The position numbers and the translations under genes were made by a program. Of a stretch of DNA of 64,000 nt, positions 7,707 to 17,887 are shown in pieces. How positions within the stretch are numbered: the stretch's first letter is position 1; each line of letters starts with the position of its first letter. This DNA is from Apilactobacillus bombintestini. GTDB taxonomy: Bacteria > Bacillota > Bacilli > Lactobacillales > Lactobacillaceae. The notes under the pieces are model-generated. The model searched no databases, had not been told where the DNA came from, and saw nothing but the letters and a program-made list of their open reading frames with translations. Where the stretch lies: positions 496,001 through 560,000 of the forward strand of contig NZ_CP032626.1 of assembly GCF_003627035.1 (NCBI RefSeq), in the 5' to 3' direction.

Positions 7707-8780
7707 ATGCTAACAGCATATTACAATGGTGAAATAGTTTATGCACAACAAGCAGCAAATAAAAATGTTTATCTTTGTCCTGCTTGTATGCAGCAAGTTA
7801 TTTTAAGAAAGGGTAACTTAAAAATACCTCATTTTGCCCATATGAAAAATAGTGATTGCATTAATCAGCAAGATGGTGAAACTAATGAACATTTGAATGG
7901 AAAACAGCAAATGATTGAATTTATAAATCCTCATCCTGCTAAATTAGAAGTATATTTAAAAGAGATAAATCAACGGCCAGATATACTAATGGGAAATCTA
8001 GCAATTGAATTTCAATGTAGCCCTATAGGAGTTAAAAGATTAACACAGCGCATAAATGGTTACCAAGATATGAAGATGAGATCACTGTGGATACTTGGTA
8101 GTAACTATAGGAAAAAATTTTGCAGTACAAGTATGAATAAGTTTTTTTATTATATAAAGGGATGGGGATTTTGTATGTTTTTCTGGAATACTCACAATCA
8201 TGATTTAGAAATGCGCTTTAATTGTCAATTTGTAAACAGTAAATTACGATATCAAAAAATGTTTTTTTATACATGGGATGAATTTATCCACAAGTTAAAA
8301 TTTCCACCCAAAAATTTATCATATGGTCATAATATAGATAATTTATTAAAAGAACTAACAAATATAAGAAACAAAATATTTTATCATGATAAATTTGCTT
8401 TGAAGTTACAAAATTTATGCTATTCAAAAGGGCATGATATAGCTGCTGCCCCGTTAGTTTGTCATTTCCAAAATTGCACGACACCGGTAGTGGGAAGAAA
8501 ATATTTATATTGGAAAATTTTGATACTTAATTATTTAGATAATGATTTACAAGTCGAACAACTTTATAAAAAATCTATTGAATTATTAAAAATATCAGAA
8601 AGTTATCCACTGATTAAAAATGTGGATAAGTTTAAAAGACAAGCATTTAGTGATTTTTTAGCTGATTTATGTAAAAGAGGATATATTATTATCAAGGAAA
8701 ATAACATATATGTGAAAAAATATCCTGCATGGTTTCATGATTATTATCAGAAAATCCAGTATATAATCATGAAAGTTTAA
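7707..8780 (+). CDS. coiA: Competence protein CoiA-like
   Basis: 357 residues. CoiA is needed for recombination of incoming DNA during transformation. The N-terminus has a probable zinc motif (CPAC), then KIPHFAHMK and EHLNGKQQMIEF, followed by the nuclease-like core RPDILMGNLAIEFQCSPI near residues 90-110, which carries the acidic residues of a PD-(D/E)xK-type fold. The C-terminal half is Phe/Tyr/Lys-rich and poorly conserved. RBS GGGGGA precedes the ATG. The order mecA-coiA-pepF-spxH matches Bacillus mecA-yjbF-yjbG-yjbH. Confidence 0.88.
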   Translation: MLTAYYNGEIVYAQQAANKNVYLCPACMQQVILRKGNLKIPHFAHMKNSDCINQQDGETNEHLNGKQQMIEFINPHPAKLEVYLKEINQRPDILMGNLAIEFQCSPIGVKRLTQRINGYQDMKMRSLWILGSNYRKKFCSTSMNKFFYYIKGWGFCMFFWNTHNHDLEMRFNCQFVNSKLRYQKMFFYTWDEFIHKLKFPPKNLSYGHNIDNLLKELTNIRNKIFYHDKFALKLQNLCYSKGHDIAAAPLVCHFQNCTTPVVGRKYLYWKILILNYLDNDLQVEQLYKKSIELLKISESYPLIKNVDKFKRQAFSDFLADLCKRGYIIIKENNIYVKKYPAWFHDYYQKIQYIIMKV

Positions 8781-8829
8781 AAAAATTCTGCTAGTATATT
8801 GGTAAATGATAAAAAGGATGTATTAATTT

Positions 8830-10632
8830 ATGGATGAAGTAAAAAAATTACCAACCAGAAATGAAGTCCCAGAAGATTTAAAATGGGATTTAACTACCAT
8901 TTATAAAAATGATGATGAATTTGAAAAAGACTTTGCTGAATGTAAGAAAGATATTCAAAAAATGGAACAAATGGATAATGAGATTCCACATAACGCTCAG
9001 CAATTATTAAATATTATTAAGCAGATTGAAACCTTACAGAGAAAAGCAGATAAGTTAAGTGTATATGCTTCGCTAAACAATGACGCTGATACTTCTAATG
9101 TAAAATATCAAAGTATGGATGCCAGATGCAGTGATTTATATTCACATGCAGATCAAGCAACGGCATGGTTCGAACCAGCAATTTTGCAAATGAATCATGA
9201 TGAATTAAATCAAATGATGGATGCAAACGAAGAACTAAATAATTATCGTCATTATTTTGATGAAGTATTTAGCCATAAGCCACATATTTTGGATGCTGAA
9301 CACGAAAAAATGCTTTCTAGTTTAAGCAGTATATTTGAAACTCCATCTAATGTTTACGGAATTATGACTGATTCTGATTTAAAATTCCCCGTAGTTAAGG
9401 ATGAAAAGGGACAAAGCATGGAATTGTCCGGGGGAGTATATAGTAAACTATTGGAATCCACTAACCGAGAAGTAAGAAAAAATGCTTTTCAAAAGCTATA
9501 TACGGTTTATAAGCAATTCAAGAACACTTTTGCATCTACTTTATCAGGAGAAGTTAAAGTTCATAATTACGAGGCAAAAATGCGTAATTACGACTCTGCT
9601 AAGCAAGCAGCTCTAAGTGAAAATAATATCGATGAATCTGTATATCAAACTTTAATTGATACAGTTAATAAATACTTACCTTTATTACATCGTTACGTTA
9701 AATTAAGAAAGAAATTGTTATCATTAGATGAATTGCATATGTATGATTTGTACACACCATTATTTGGAAAGTCACCTATTTCATATGATTTCTCTTCTGC
9801 TAAAAAGGAAGCTATAAAGGCATTGTCTGTTTTAGGCGATGACTATGTATCTCACATTAAAGAAGAATTTGATAACCATTGGATTGACGTGGTAGAAAAT
9901 AAAGGAAAACGTGGAGGAGCATATTCTTCAGGTGTTTATGATACTAACCCATATATCTTATTAAATTGGCAAGATAATTTGGATAACTTGTATACTTTAG
10001 TACATGAATCTGGTCACAGCATGCACAGTTATTACACTAATCACAACCAACCATTTCAATATGGATCATATTCAATTTTCTTAGCAGAAATTGCTTCTAC
10101 TACTAATGAAAATATTTTAACCGATTATTTATTAAAGAATACTGATGATGTTGAAGTTAAAAAATATGTATTGAACTATTTCCTAGATGGATTTAAGGGT
10201 ACTATTTTCCGTCAGACCCAATTTGCTGAATTTGAAGATTTTGCTCATCAACAAGAACAAAATGGAAACCCTCTAAATTCCAAAATGTTAAGCGATTATT
10301 ATCATGAATTAAACAAAAAATACTATGGTGATGATGTAGTATCTGATCCAGAAATAGCATACGAATGGGCAAGGATTCCTCATTTCTATATGGATTATTA
10401 TGTATATCAATATGCAACAGGTTTTGCTGCTGCTATTGATTTATCAGAAGGGATTTGTTCTAAAGATGATAATGCATTAGAAAATTACTTAACTTATCTA
10501 AAATCAGGTAGTTCAGATTTCCCACTAAACGTTATTAAACGTGCTGGTGTAGATATGACTAAATCTGATTATCTAGAAAAAGCATTCCAAGTTTTTGAAC
10601 AACGATTAAATGAATTAGAAAAATTAATTTAA
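8830..10632 (+). CDS. pepF: Oligoendopeptidase F (M3B metallopeptidase)
   Basis: 600 residues, the normal length for the family. This cytosolic zinc peptidase cleaves oligopeptides of roughly 7-17 residues. The zinc motif HESGH is at residues 392-396 (LVHESGHSMHS), followed downstream by the third-ligand Glu region (FLAEIASTTNE). The N-terminus LPTRNEVPEDLKWDLTTIY is typical of PepF. RBS AAAGGATG lies before the ATG. It directly follows coiA, as in Bacillus yjbF-yjbG, and ends at a bidirectional terminator shared with spxH. Confidence 0.96.
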   Translation: MDEVKKLPTRNEVPEDLKWDLTTIYKNDDEFEKDFAECKKDIQKMEQMDNEIPHNAQQLLNIIKQIETLQRKADKLSVYASLNNDADTSNVKYQSMDARCSDLYSHADQATAWFEPAILQMNHDELNQMMDANEELNNYRHYFDEVFSHKPHILDAEHEKMLSSLSSIFETPSNVYGIMTDSDLKFPVVKDEKGQSMELSGGVYSKLLESTNREVRKNAFQKLYTVYKQFKNTFASTLSGEVKVHNYEAKMRNYDSAKQAALSENNIDESVYQTLIDTVNKYLPLLHRYVKLRKKLLSLDELHMYDLYTPLFGKSPISYDFSSAKKEAIKALSVLGDDYVSHIKEEFDNHWIDVVENKGKRGGAYSSGVYDTNPYILLNWQDNLDNLYTLVHESGHSMHSYYTNHNQPFQYGSYSIFLAEIASTTNENILTDYLLKNTDDVEVKKYVLNYFLDGFKGTIFRQTQFAEFEDFAHQQEQNGNPLNSKMLSDYYHELNKKYYGDDVVSDPEIAYEWARIPHFYMDYYVYQYATGFAAAIDLSEGICSKDDNALENYLTYLKSGSSDFPLNVIKRAGVDMTKSDYLEKAFQVFEQRLNELEKLI

Positions 10633-10634
10633 AC

Positions 10635-10668
10635 AAAAAGCCATCAATTTTGAATTGATGGCTTTTAT
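10635..10668. terminator. Bidirectional terminator between pepF and spxH
   Basis: Stem aaaagccatcaatt / aattgatggctttt between convergent genes, with A and T tracts on either side. Confidence 0.9.
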
Positions 10669-11309
10669 TTAATAATGTGTAAATGATTTCTTTTGGACTT
10701 ATTTAAATTAGATTCGCTTAGTGCATTTTTAATATTATCAGGTGTGAATTCAGTATCACAGCATGCACGGAATAATGTAGAATATTCAACGTTTCTAGTT
10801 AAAATACCGTCACGTTCTGAATCACTGCAGTTAAAAATAACGGCTGAAGCAGGGCTATCTACATTCATATCATTAACTAATTGTTGATCTTTTTCGATGG
10901 AATCAATAGCTAGTTTAGAACGACGGTCTTCTTCAAACATTTCAACATCTAGATTGCATTCTTTAGCAGTTTGAATAGCTAATTCATCTGAGTATTTAAG
11001 ACCCTTGGATAATATCTTATCTTGAATAGCTAGTAAATAACGACGTCCTTTTTTAATACCTTGAAAGGATGCTGCTTTATAATCTAAAACAACATTTTTG
11101 TATAAATAGGATAGTTCTTCAGATGATAGTTTCTTTTTCAATTGATTGTTTGAATTGCAAAAATCAGTTTGTACCACTTTTAGGTTGTAAATGGGTACAA
11201 ATTGCAATTTAAATTTAGAATCAATATCTTCAGATAATTTTAAAACAGTATTTTCTGAATTTCTGCAAGATTTGCAAAGTGGATCAATAAACAGAAATAC
11301 TTCGAACAA
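10665..11309 (-). CDS. spxH: ClpXP adaptor SpxH (YjbH), DsbA-like fold
   Basis: 214 residues. In Bacillus, YjbH binds the stress regulator Spx and hands it to ClpXP for degradation. The N-terminus (MFEVFLFIDPLCKSCRNSE) shows the thioredoxin/DsbA-like start with a CxxC (CKSC) near residues 12-15, followed by a helical insert. The start is TTG at 11309, with GGAGGGGAG just upstream on this strand; no ATG is available. It is in the conserved position next to pepF and relQ but transcribed in the opposite direction. Confidence 0.85.
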   Translation of the reverse strand: MFEVFLFIDPLCKSCRNSENTVLKLSEDIDSKFKLQFVPIYNLKVVQTDFCNSNNQLKKKLSSEELSYLYKNVVLDYKAASFQGIKKGRRYLLAIQDKILSKGLKYSDELAIQTAKECNLDVEMFEEDRRSKLAIDSIEKDQQLVNDMNVDSPASAVIFNCSDSERDGILTRNVEYSTLFRACCDTEFTPDNIKNALSESNLNKSKRNHLHIIK

Positions 11310-11482
11310 ATTTACTCCCCTCCATGATATTTTTATACACGTACTTTAAATTCCAAATATTAGAATACCAAATAACGGATTAAATACAAACAATTCGCTC
11401 AAAAAGTCTTAGCTTTTTTTACTACTTGAAAAGTGTGGTAAAATAGTTTAGTAAAATTAGGTTTAACAGGGAGGTTAGCCTA

Positions 11483-12127
11483 GTGATAAAAAACTGGAAT
11501 GACTTCTTATTTCCTTATCAACAAGCTGTTGCTGAACTAAAAGTGAAGCTAAGAGGAATAAGGAGAGAATATTTAGAATCTGAAAAAAGAAGTCCAATAG
11601 AATTTGTTACTGGACGTGTAAAACCCATTGATAGTATTAAGGAAAAAATGAAGAGACGTTATGTTTCTGAAGATCGTTTATCACAGGATATGGAAGATAT
11701 CGCCGGATTAAGGATTATGTGTCCTTTTGTGGATGATATTTATGTAGTGGTAGATATCCTTAGACGTCGTAGCGATATTAATATCTTAGAAGAAAGAGAC
11801 TATGTAAGTCGTGAAAAGGCTAGTGGATATCGTTCTTATCATATTGTTTTTGAATATCCTATTGAATTAGTAGATGGTGAAAAGAAAATTTTAGCTGAAA
11901 TTCAAGTTAGAACTTTGGCTATGAATTTCTGGGCTACTGTCGAACACTCTCTAAATTACAAATATAATGGTGTATTTCCTGAAGATTTAAAGAAACGTTT
12001 ACAAGAATCTGCAGAGACATCATTTCAACTCGATGAGGGTATGTCAGAAATCAGAAAAGAACTTATCGAAACTAGAGATGAACATAAAAAACAAGAAGAA
12101 CAAAATGAACGCAATAGGGATGATTAA
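11483..12127 (+). CDS. relQ: Small (p)ppGpp synthetase RelQ (YjbM)
   Basis: 214 residues, the size of the tetrameric small alarmone synthetases that transfer pyrophosphate from ATP to GDP or GTP. The synthetase domain is complete: [16 protein letters not shown], then [23 protein letters not shown], and [17 protein letters not shown]. There is no hydrolase domain. GTG start, with GGGAGG 8 nt before. It heads the block relQ-nadK-rluD, with 2-nt spacing to nadK, as in the Bacillus yjbM-yjbN-yjbO unit. Confidence 0.95.
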   Translation: MIKNWNDFLFPYQQAVAELKVKLRGIRREYLESEKRSPIEFVTGRVKPIDSIKEKMKRRYVSEDRLSQDMEDIAGLRIMCPFVDDIYVVVDILRRRSDINILEERDYVSREKASGYRSYHIVFEYPIELVDGEKKILAEIQVRTLAMNFWATVEHSLNYKYNGVFPEDLKKRLQESAETSFQLDEGMSEIRKELIETRDEHKKQEEQNERNRDD

Positions 12128-12129
12128 TT

Positions 12130-12939
12130 ATGAAGGTAGCTATTTATAGTAATGACGGTTCTACTTCAAACCGTGTTGCGCAACAATTAAAAACTAAAAT
12201 AGATGAATCTAAAATTTTAGAATATGATGGATTAAACCCAGAAATTGTTATTTCAGTAGGTGGAGATGGTACTTTATTATCAGCATTCCATCATTATAAC
12301 GATGCCGTAAGTAAAGTTAGATTTGTTGGTATTCATACTGGCCATTTAGGCTTCTATACTGATTGGCGTGACTATGAAGTTAACGAATTAGTGGAAAGTT
12401 TAGAAAATGATAACGGCCAAAGTGTTAGTTATCCACTATTGTCTATTAAGGTTAAATATAGTGATGATGGACCAGATGACAATTTTATTGCCTTGAATGA
12501 GTCTACTCTAAAAAGAATTAATGGCACTATGGTTACTGACATTTATATTAAAGGCGAGTTTTTTGAAAAATTCCGTGGGGATGGACTTTGTGTTTCCACA
12601 CCTACCGGATCTACTGCATATAACAAATCTGTTGGTGGTGCCATCATTAATCCACAATTAAATGCTATTCAAGTTTCAGAAATGGCATCCATTAATAATA
12701 GGGTGTTTAGAACTTTAGGTTCTCCAATTATTATTCCACCTGATGAATGGATTACTATTGTTCCTGATAATCAAGAACATAATATTTTAACTTGTGATCA
12801 ATTATTGATTCACAACCGTCCAATTAAGTCTATTCAATATTCAATTTGTAATGAAAGAATTTACTTTGCTCAATATCGTCATACTCATTTTTGGAAGCGA
12901 GTAAGTAATTCCTTTATCGGGGTTCATCCTGATGACTAG
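12130..12939 (+). CDS. nadK: NAD kinase
   Basis: 269 residues, the size of the short Gram-positive NAD kinases. It phosphorylates NAD to NADP in the cytosol. The GGDGT motif ([15 protein letters not shown]) at about 50-54 is the ATP/NAD site, followed by TGHLGFY, LNE and the [14 protein letters not shown] loop. It starts 2 nt after relQ and overlaps rluD by 8 nt, so the three are translated as one operon. Confidence 0.97.
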   Translation: MKVAIYSNDGSTSNRVAQQLKTKIDESKILEYDGLNPEIVISVGGDGTLLSAFHHYNDAVSKVRFVGIHTGHLGFYTDWRDYEVNELVESLENDNGQSVSYPLLSIKVKYSDDGPDDNFIALNESTLKRINGTMVTDIYIKGEFFEKFRGDGLCVSTPTGSTAYNKSVGGAIINPQLNAIQVSEMASINNRVFRTLGSPIIIPPDEWITIVPDNQEHNILTCDQLLIHNRPIKSIQYSICNERIYFAQYRHTHFWKRVSNSFIGVHPDD

Positions 12940-13819
12940 TTTTTCATGGCGTGATCAACAAGACAGTCCTATTCGATTGCGTACTTTTATTAGACAGAAG
13001 GGAATTTCGAGAACACTTTTAAAACAAATTAAATTTACAGGTGGACTAATTAAAGTTAACGGCAAGGAAGAAAAAGTTAACTATATGCTAAATCGTGGGG
13101 ATGAAATTTATATTCAACTTCCACCAGAACCATCTAATGATGTTTTAGAAGTATCCAATTTACCTTTTAATATTTTGTATGAAGATGAACACTTTTTAGT
13201 AATTGATAAACCTGCTGGAGTAGCATGTTTACCATCGCATGTGTATAAAAATGATACGTTAGCTAATCGAGTAAAAGGCTATTATATAAGGAAAAATTAT
13301 GATAATCGTAGAATTCATATTGTTAATCGTTTAGATATGGACACAAGCGGTATTGTGATTTTTGCTAAGCATCATTTTGCTCACTCTGTTTTAGATAAAC
13401 AATTACGAAATCATGAGATAAAAAAATTCTATGTAGCTATAGTGGAAGGGATTATCCACAGTCGTCATGTAGAGATAAATTTGCCTATTGGACGTGCTGA
13501 AAATTCTATAATACAACGTAAGATAAAAGATGATGGGAAGCCATCTAGCACTGAATTTTGGGTTTTGAGAGCTAAGATGAATCATTCCTTAGTAAAAATA
13601 AGACTTCATACCGGTCGTACGCATCAAATCCGGGTGCATTTTGCGGCTATTAATCATCCATTAATTGGTGATTGGCTCTACAATCCCCATAATCATGAAT
13701 TAAATAGACAAGCTCTTCATTGTTATAAAATGGTATTTTTTAATCCTTTCACAGATAAAGAAGTAGTTTGTGAATCAGAATTACCATTAGATATGAAAAA
13801 TGTAATGAAAAGGTTCTAG
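12932..13819 (+). CDS. RluD-family 23S rRNA pseudouridine synthase (YjbO-like)
   Basis: 295 residues. An S4-like N-terminal region ([21 protein letters not shown]) precedes the catalytic domain. The catalytic Asp lies in [13 protein letters not shown], where most relatives read HRLDRDTSG, and the C-terminal motif [19 protein letters not shown] is intact. Family members isomerise uridines in 23S rRNA; which position cannot be told. It overlaps nadK by 8 nt. Its stop codon lies inside the terminator stem. Confidence 0.9.
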   Translation: MTSFSWRDQQDSPIRLRTFIRQKGISRTLLKQIKFTGGLIKVNGKEEKVNYMLNRGDEIYIQLPPEPSNDVLEVSNLPFNILYEDEHFLVIDKPAGVACLPSHVYKNDTLANRVKGYYIRKNYDNRRIHIVNRLDMDTSGIVIFAKHHFAHSVLDKQLRNHEIKKFYVAIVEGIIHSRHVEINLPIGRAENSIIQRKIKDDGKPSSTEFWVLRAKMNHSLVKIRLHTGRTHQIRVHFAAINHPLIGDWLYNPHNHELNRQALHCYKMVFFNPFTDKEVVCESELPLDMKNVMKRF

Positions 13820-13842
13820 TACCAGGTATTAGAACCTTTTTT
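13808..13842 (+). terminator. Terminator of the relQ-nadK-rluD operon
   Basis: Stem aaaggttcta / ttagaacctt followed by a T run; the 5' arm overlaps the rluD stop codon. Confidence 0.88.
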
Positions 13843-13907
13843 GTATTATTAGAAATAGTTTTTGTATGATATACTAATATACTAGATTGGGTTAGGGTGA
13901 CGTACAT

Positions 13908-14759
13908 ATGAAAAAAATTGACATCGCAAAGAGATTTCTAAATAAAAATTTATCATTATTTAAATGCTCAGTTTGTGGAAAATCTTTTGTTAAACAAGCT
14001 GATAATTCGATAATTTGTCCTAATAACCATAGCTTAGATATTTCAAAAAAGGGTACCATTCATTTTATAAATCATAAAGTGAATACGGAATATGACGGTG
14101 ATATGTTAGAATCTAGACGTAACATCATTACTGCTGGTTTTTTCGATGGTATTTTAGAACAAATGGAAAAAATCATTCCAAGTGGCCATCAAACTATTGT
14201 AGATGTGGGTAGTGGTGAAGGATCTCCATTATCTCGATTAGAAAAATCTAGAAATAATATTGATAGTGCAATCGGCTTTGATATTTCTAAGCCTGGAGTT
14301 AACTTATCCACAAGTGAAAACAGAGAAAATATTTTCTTCTGTATCGCTGATTTAGCTAAATTGCCGTTTGCTGATCATAGTATTTCGGTGGTAATGGACT
14401 TATTTTCACCATCTTCTTATAAAGAATTTAACCGTGTAATATCCACAGGTGGACATCTAATCAAGATAGTTCCTAATTCTAATTACTTAGTAGAATTAAG
14501 AAATTTATTGTACGGTGATAACCAGAAGAATAGTAGCTATGATAATAATCAGGTCATAGATTTGTTCATGAAGCACTATCCATCTGCTAAAAGTTATCAT
14601 GTGAAATATAACTTTCCGTTACCAGCTAAATTACGAAAAGATTTAATGATAATGACACCATTGCATTGGGGAAAAAATGCTAAATCATTAAGTGATGATG
14701 AAATTAATAAATTAAGTTCTATAACTGTAGATGTAACAGTATTAGATAATAAATTTTAA
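13908..14759 (+). CDS. RlmA-like 23S rRNA (guanine) N1-methyltransferase
   Basis: 283 residues. The N-terminal zinc finger is visible as CxxC (FKCSVCGKSF) plus C-x3-H (ICPNNHSLD), the signature of RlmA proteins that methylate G745 or G748 in 23S rRNA domain II. A Rossmann-type SAM domain follows: motif I is VDVGSGEGSPLSRL, later FCIADLAKLPFAD. G745 (RlmAI) versus G748 (RlmAII) specificity is not decidable here; Gram-positives usually carry RlmAII. Its stop is 14 nt before trmL. Confidence 0.87.
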   Translation: MKKIDIAKRFLNKNLSLFKCSVCGKSFVKQADNSIICPNNHSLDISKKGTIHFINHKVNTEYDGDMLESRRNIITAGFFDGILEQMEKIIPSGHQTIVDVGSGEGSPLSRLEKSRNNIDSAIGFDISKPGVNLSTSENRENIFFCIADLAKLPFADHSISVVMDLFSPSSYKEFNRVISTGGHLIKIVPNSNYLVELRNLLYGDNQKNSSYDNNQVIDLFMKHYPSAKSYHVKYNFPLPAKLRKDLMIMTPLHWGKNAKSLSDDEINKLSSITVDVTVLDNKF

Positions 14760-14773
14760 AGTGAGGAATAATT

Positions 14774-15286
14774 ATGACTAATCATATTGTATTATTTGAA
14801 CCATTAATGCCTGCTAATACAGGAAACATTGCTAGAACATGTGCTGGAACCGACACTGTGTTAGATTTAATCAAACCACTAGGCTTTTCAGTTGATGATA
14901 AGCATTTAAAACGTGCTGGATTAGATTACTGGGATAAGGTAAATATTAATTATCATGAAAGTTTACCTGAATTTATGAGTACATTAACTGACAAAGACAA
15001 GTTGTTTTTAGTATCTAAATTTGCTAACCACGACTACACTGATCGTGATTATACTGATGATAACTACAACTATTACTTTATGTTTGGTAAAGAAACTACT
15101 GGTTTACCAGAAATGTTTATGAGACAAAATCCAGAAAAGGCTATTCGTATACCACAAGATGATACACATATTCGTGCTTTAAACTTATCTAATACTTGTG
15201 CCATTGTGATTTATGAAGCATTAAGACAACAAGCATTTCCTAATCTAGAAAGAACTCATAAATACGAAAATGATAAATTAAAATAA
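14774..15286 (+). CDS. trmL: tRNA (cytidine/uridine-34-2'-O)-methyltransferase TrmL (CspR/YibK)
   Basis: 170 residues, a SPOUT-class enzyme that 2'-O-methylates the wobble base of tRNA-Leu isoacceptors. Motifs are NTGNIARTCAGT (motif 1), FMFGKETTGLP (motif 2) and IRALNLSNTCAIVIYEAL (motif 3, lining the trefoil-knot SAM site). RBS GTGAGGA is 8 nt before the ATG. It lies between rlmA-like and ftsK genes with gaps under 20 nt, so probably one transcript. Confidence 0.94.
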   Translation: MTNHIVLFEPLMPANTGNIARTCAGTDTVLDLIKPLGFSVDDKHLKRAGLDYWDKVNINYHESLPEFMSTLTDKDKLFLVSKFANHDYTDRDYTDDNYNYYFMFGKETTGLPEMFMRQNPEKAIRIPQDDTHIRALNLSNTCAIVIYEALRQQAFPNLERTHKYENDKLK

Positions 15287-15302
15287 TTAAGGGGTAATAA
15301 AT

Positions 15303-17636
15303 TTGGCGAAAAAACGCTCAACTAGAAAAAGAAAAACAACGAAAAACAATGCCAAATTAATTAATATCGATAGTAAATACTATAATTATATTATTGGCTT
15401 AATTACAATTTTAATTAGTTTATTTAGTTTATTAAAATTAGGATTTTTAGGAATCACCTTTAATAATATAGTTAGATTTTTTATTGGTGATACTGATATC
15501 TTAGGATTATTAATATTGCTAGTAACAGGAGTCATTTTCTTAATTAAGGGACCTAAACTAGAATTCAATAAACGTTGGATTATAGGTGGAAGCATTTTTT
15601 ATGCAGGCCTTTTATTATTCATGTCAGCAATTTTATTCGCTGGTAGTAGTGATGATAATTTTATTTCACAAACACTTACAGCAATCTCACATGACTTCGT
15701 TGAAATGGATAATAGTTCTTCTTTAGGTGGAGGAATTATTGGAGCTGTATTATTAGTAGTATTTAACTTTTTAGTATCTATATTAGGTTCAGAAATTTTA
15801 TCACTAATTACTATGGTAGTAGGAATTATTATTGCTTTTAATATTCCTATGAATCAGGTAGTGGATAAGACACGTGAATTTTGTGAAAATGCTTCTAAAA
15901 AAATGGGAGAATCTGTACAACAGATAAAAGAAAAAAAGCAAAATGATAATAAAGAAACTCCTAAACACGTTGCTAATCCACAACCGGTAGCAGATAAAAA
16001 AGAAGAGGTTAATAGTAAACCTAAGATTAAATTATCTGGTTGGATGGATAATCAAGAAAAGCCCAAGAATAGTGATTCTGTTGCTGCAAAACCAAAACGC
16101 GATTATAAAACAGCTGATGAATATAATGATGATACTAGAAATAAGCCTAAATTATCATCAGCTATTGCTGATCACGTGCAAAATGATAAGCAAGGAATTG
16201 AAATGAATGATATTGATGATTCTAATTATCAATTACCATCTATCGATTTATTGTCTGATGTAGCATTTAGTGATCAAAGTGAAGAATATAAAAATATTGA
16301 TCGTAATACTGAAGTGTTAAAGAAGACATTGAATAGTTTCGGAGTGGATGCCGAAATTAAAAATGTAAATTTAGGACCTTCAGTTACAGAATATGAATTG
16401 CATCCTGCCATTGGGGTTAAGGTAAGTAAGATTGTTAACCTAGCTGATGATTTGGCATTGGCATTAGCTGCAAAAGATATTCGAATTGAAGCACCAATAC
16501 CAGGTAAGTCTTTAATTGGAATTGAAGTACCTAACCGTAAAGTGGCTATGGTGTCCTTTAAAGATGTGGTTAAATCACAAAATGATAAACATGGCTTACT
16601 AACGGTGCCATTAGGTAGAAATGTTAGTGGGGATGTTATTAGTACTGATTTAACTAAGTTGCCACATTTACTAATTGCTGGTTCCACAGGTAGTGGTAAA
16701 TCAGTTTCTATAAACGGAATTATTACTAGCATTTTGATGAATGCTAAGCCTAGTGAAGTTAAAATGATGTTAATTGATCCTAAGAAGGTAGAATTAGGTA
16801 TTTACAATGGAATTCCACATTTATTAACACCAGTGGTTTCTGAACCTAAGAAAGCCGCTCGTGCTTTAAATAAAGTGGTATCTGAAATGGAACATCGTTA
16901 TGACTTATTTGCTAAGCATAACCAAAGAAAAATTAGTAACTTTAATGAATATGTAAACAGTTTATCTGAAGAAGAACGCGGTGATTTAAAACCATTGCCT
17001 TACATCGTTGTTGTTGTTGATGAATTAGCTGATTTAATGATGACCGTTTCCAATGATGTAGAAGGTGCTATTATTAGATTGGCACAAATGGGAAGAGCTG
17101 CGGGAATTCATATGATTCTTGCTACTCAACGTCCTTCTGTTGATGTTATTACTGGTTTAATTAAATCTAACGTTCCTTCCAGAATTGCATTTGCCGTATC
17201 TAGTGGTATTGATTCAAGAACTATATTAGATACTAATGGTGCTGAAAAGCTGTTAGGACGTGGTGATATGCTTTATCTACCAATTGATAAAAATAAACCT
17301 ATTCGTGTACAAGGTGCGTTTATATCTGATGAAGATGTAGAAAACGTGGTAGAATTTATTAAAGCAGAACAACCAGCTGAATATGATGATAATATGATGG
17401 TTACTGATGAAGAATTAAAAGTTGAAGAAGAACATGAAGATCAAGATGAACTATTTGATGATGCTTTAGCTTTTGTAGTTAAAGAACAAAAGGCAAGTAC
17501 TTCATTACTTCAACGAAATTTCCGTATTGGATATAACCGAGCCGCTAGAATTATTGATGACTTAGAACAACGAGGATACATTGGACCTCAAGAAGGTAGT
17601 AAACCTAGAGAAGTTTATAAACATCCTGACGACTAA
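15303..17636 (+). CDS. ftsK: DNA translocase FtsK/SpoIIIE
   Basis: 777 residues. It pumps chromosomal DNA through the closing septum and coordinates terminus resolution. The N-terminal part carries about four membrane segments (residues 25-190), followed by a charged Lys/Glu linker, the RecA-like motor with Walker A GSTGSGKS at 460-467 and Walker B VVVVDELADLM. The C-terminal winged-helix gamma domain (ASTSLLQRNFRIGYNRAARI) reads KOPS/SRS-type DNA sequences. TTG start with AAGGGG 8 nt upstream. A terminator follows. Confidence 0.95.
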   Translation: MAKKRSTRKRKTTKNNAKLINIDSKYYNYIIGLITILISLFSLLKLGFLGITFNNIVRFFIGDTDILGLLILLVTGVIFLIKGPKLEFNKRWIIGGSIFYAGLLLFMSAILFAGSSDDNFISQTLTAISHDFVEMDNSSSLGGGIIGAVLLVVFNFLVSILGSEILSLITMVVGIIIAFNIPMNQVVDKTREFCENASKKMGESVQQIKEKKQNDNKETPKHVANPQPVADKKEEVNSKPKIKLSGWMDNQEKPKNSDSVAAKPKRDYKTADEYNDDTRNKPKLSSAIADHVQNDKQGIEMNDIDDSNYQLPSIDLLSDVAFSDQSEEYKNIDRNTEVLKKTLNSFGVDAEIKNVNLGPSVTEYELHPAIGVKVSKIVNLADDLALALAAKDIRIEAPIPGKSLIGIEVPNRKVAMVSFKDVVKSQNDKHGLLTVPLGRNVSGDVISTDLTKLPHLLIAGSTGSGKSVSINGIITSILMNAKPSEVKMMLIDPKKVELGIYNGIPHLLTPVVSEPKKAARALNKVVSEMEHRYDLFAKHNQRKISNFNEYVNSLSEEERGDLKPLPYIVVVVDELADLMMTVSNDVEGAIIRLAQMGRAAGIHMILATQRPSVDVITGLIKSNVPSRIAFAVSSGIDSRTILDTNGAEKLLGRGDMLYLPIDKNKPIRVQGAFISDEDVENVVEFIKAEQPAEYDDNMMVTDEELKVEEEHEDQDELFDDALAFVVKEQKASTSLLQRNFRIGYNRAARIIDDLEQRGYIGPQEGSKPREVYKHPDD

Positions 17637-17638
17637 AT

Positions 17639-17674
17639 AAAAAATGGAACCAACCATAGTCGGTTCCATTTTTA
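17639..17674. terminator. Bidirectional terminator after ftsK
   Basis: Stem aaatggaacc / ggttccattt between ftsK and the convergent DUF4044 gene. Confidence 0.88.
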
Positions 17675-17678
17675 TTAA

Positions 17679-17795
17679 TTAACCCATAAGTTGGGTAGTG
17701 GCGCCTAGTACTAGGCCACCCACAGTGGAAATAATCATAAGCCAGACGAAAATCATGGTAATGATTTGAAATTTAGACTTCTTTTTCTTAGCCAT
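17679..17795 (-). CDS. Small membrane protein, DUF4044 family
   Basis: 38 residues. The minus strand reads MAKKKKSKFQIITMIF, then VWLMIISTVGG, and ends ATTQLMG. That is a short basic head followed by one hydrophobic helix, the pattern of the DUF4044 family found in lactobacilli. A good Shine-Dalgarno (aaagtggtg) lies about 7 nt before the ATG. The protein is probably embedded in the membrane; its role is unknown. It sits alone between ftsK and the DUF3397 gene, opposite to both, and ends at the shared terminator. Confidence 0.85.
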   Translation of the reverse strand: MAKKKKSKFQIITMIFVWLMIISTVGGLVLGATTQLMG

Positions 17796-17887
17796 TAATA
17801 ACACCACTTTCTGAATCTTATATTTAGTTTAAAGTTTACATTTCATTTGTTTATATTGCAACTTAATTATTACTTGAGGTGATAAAA

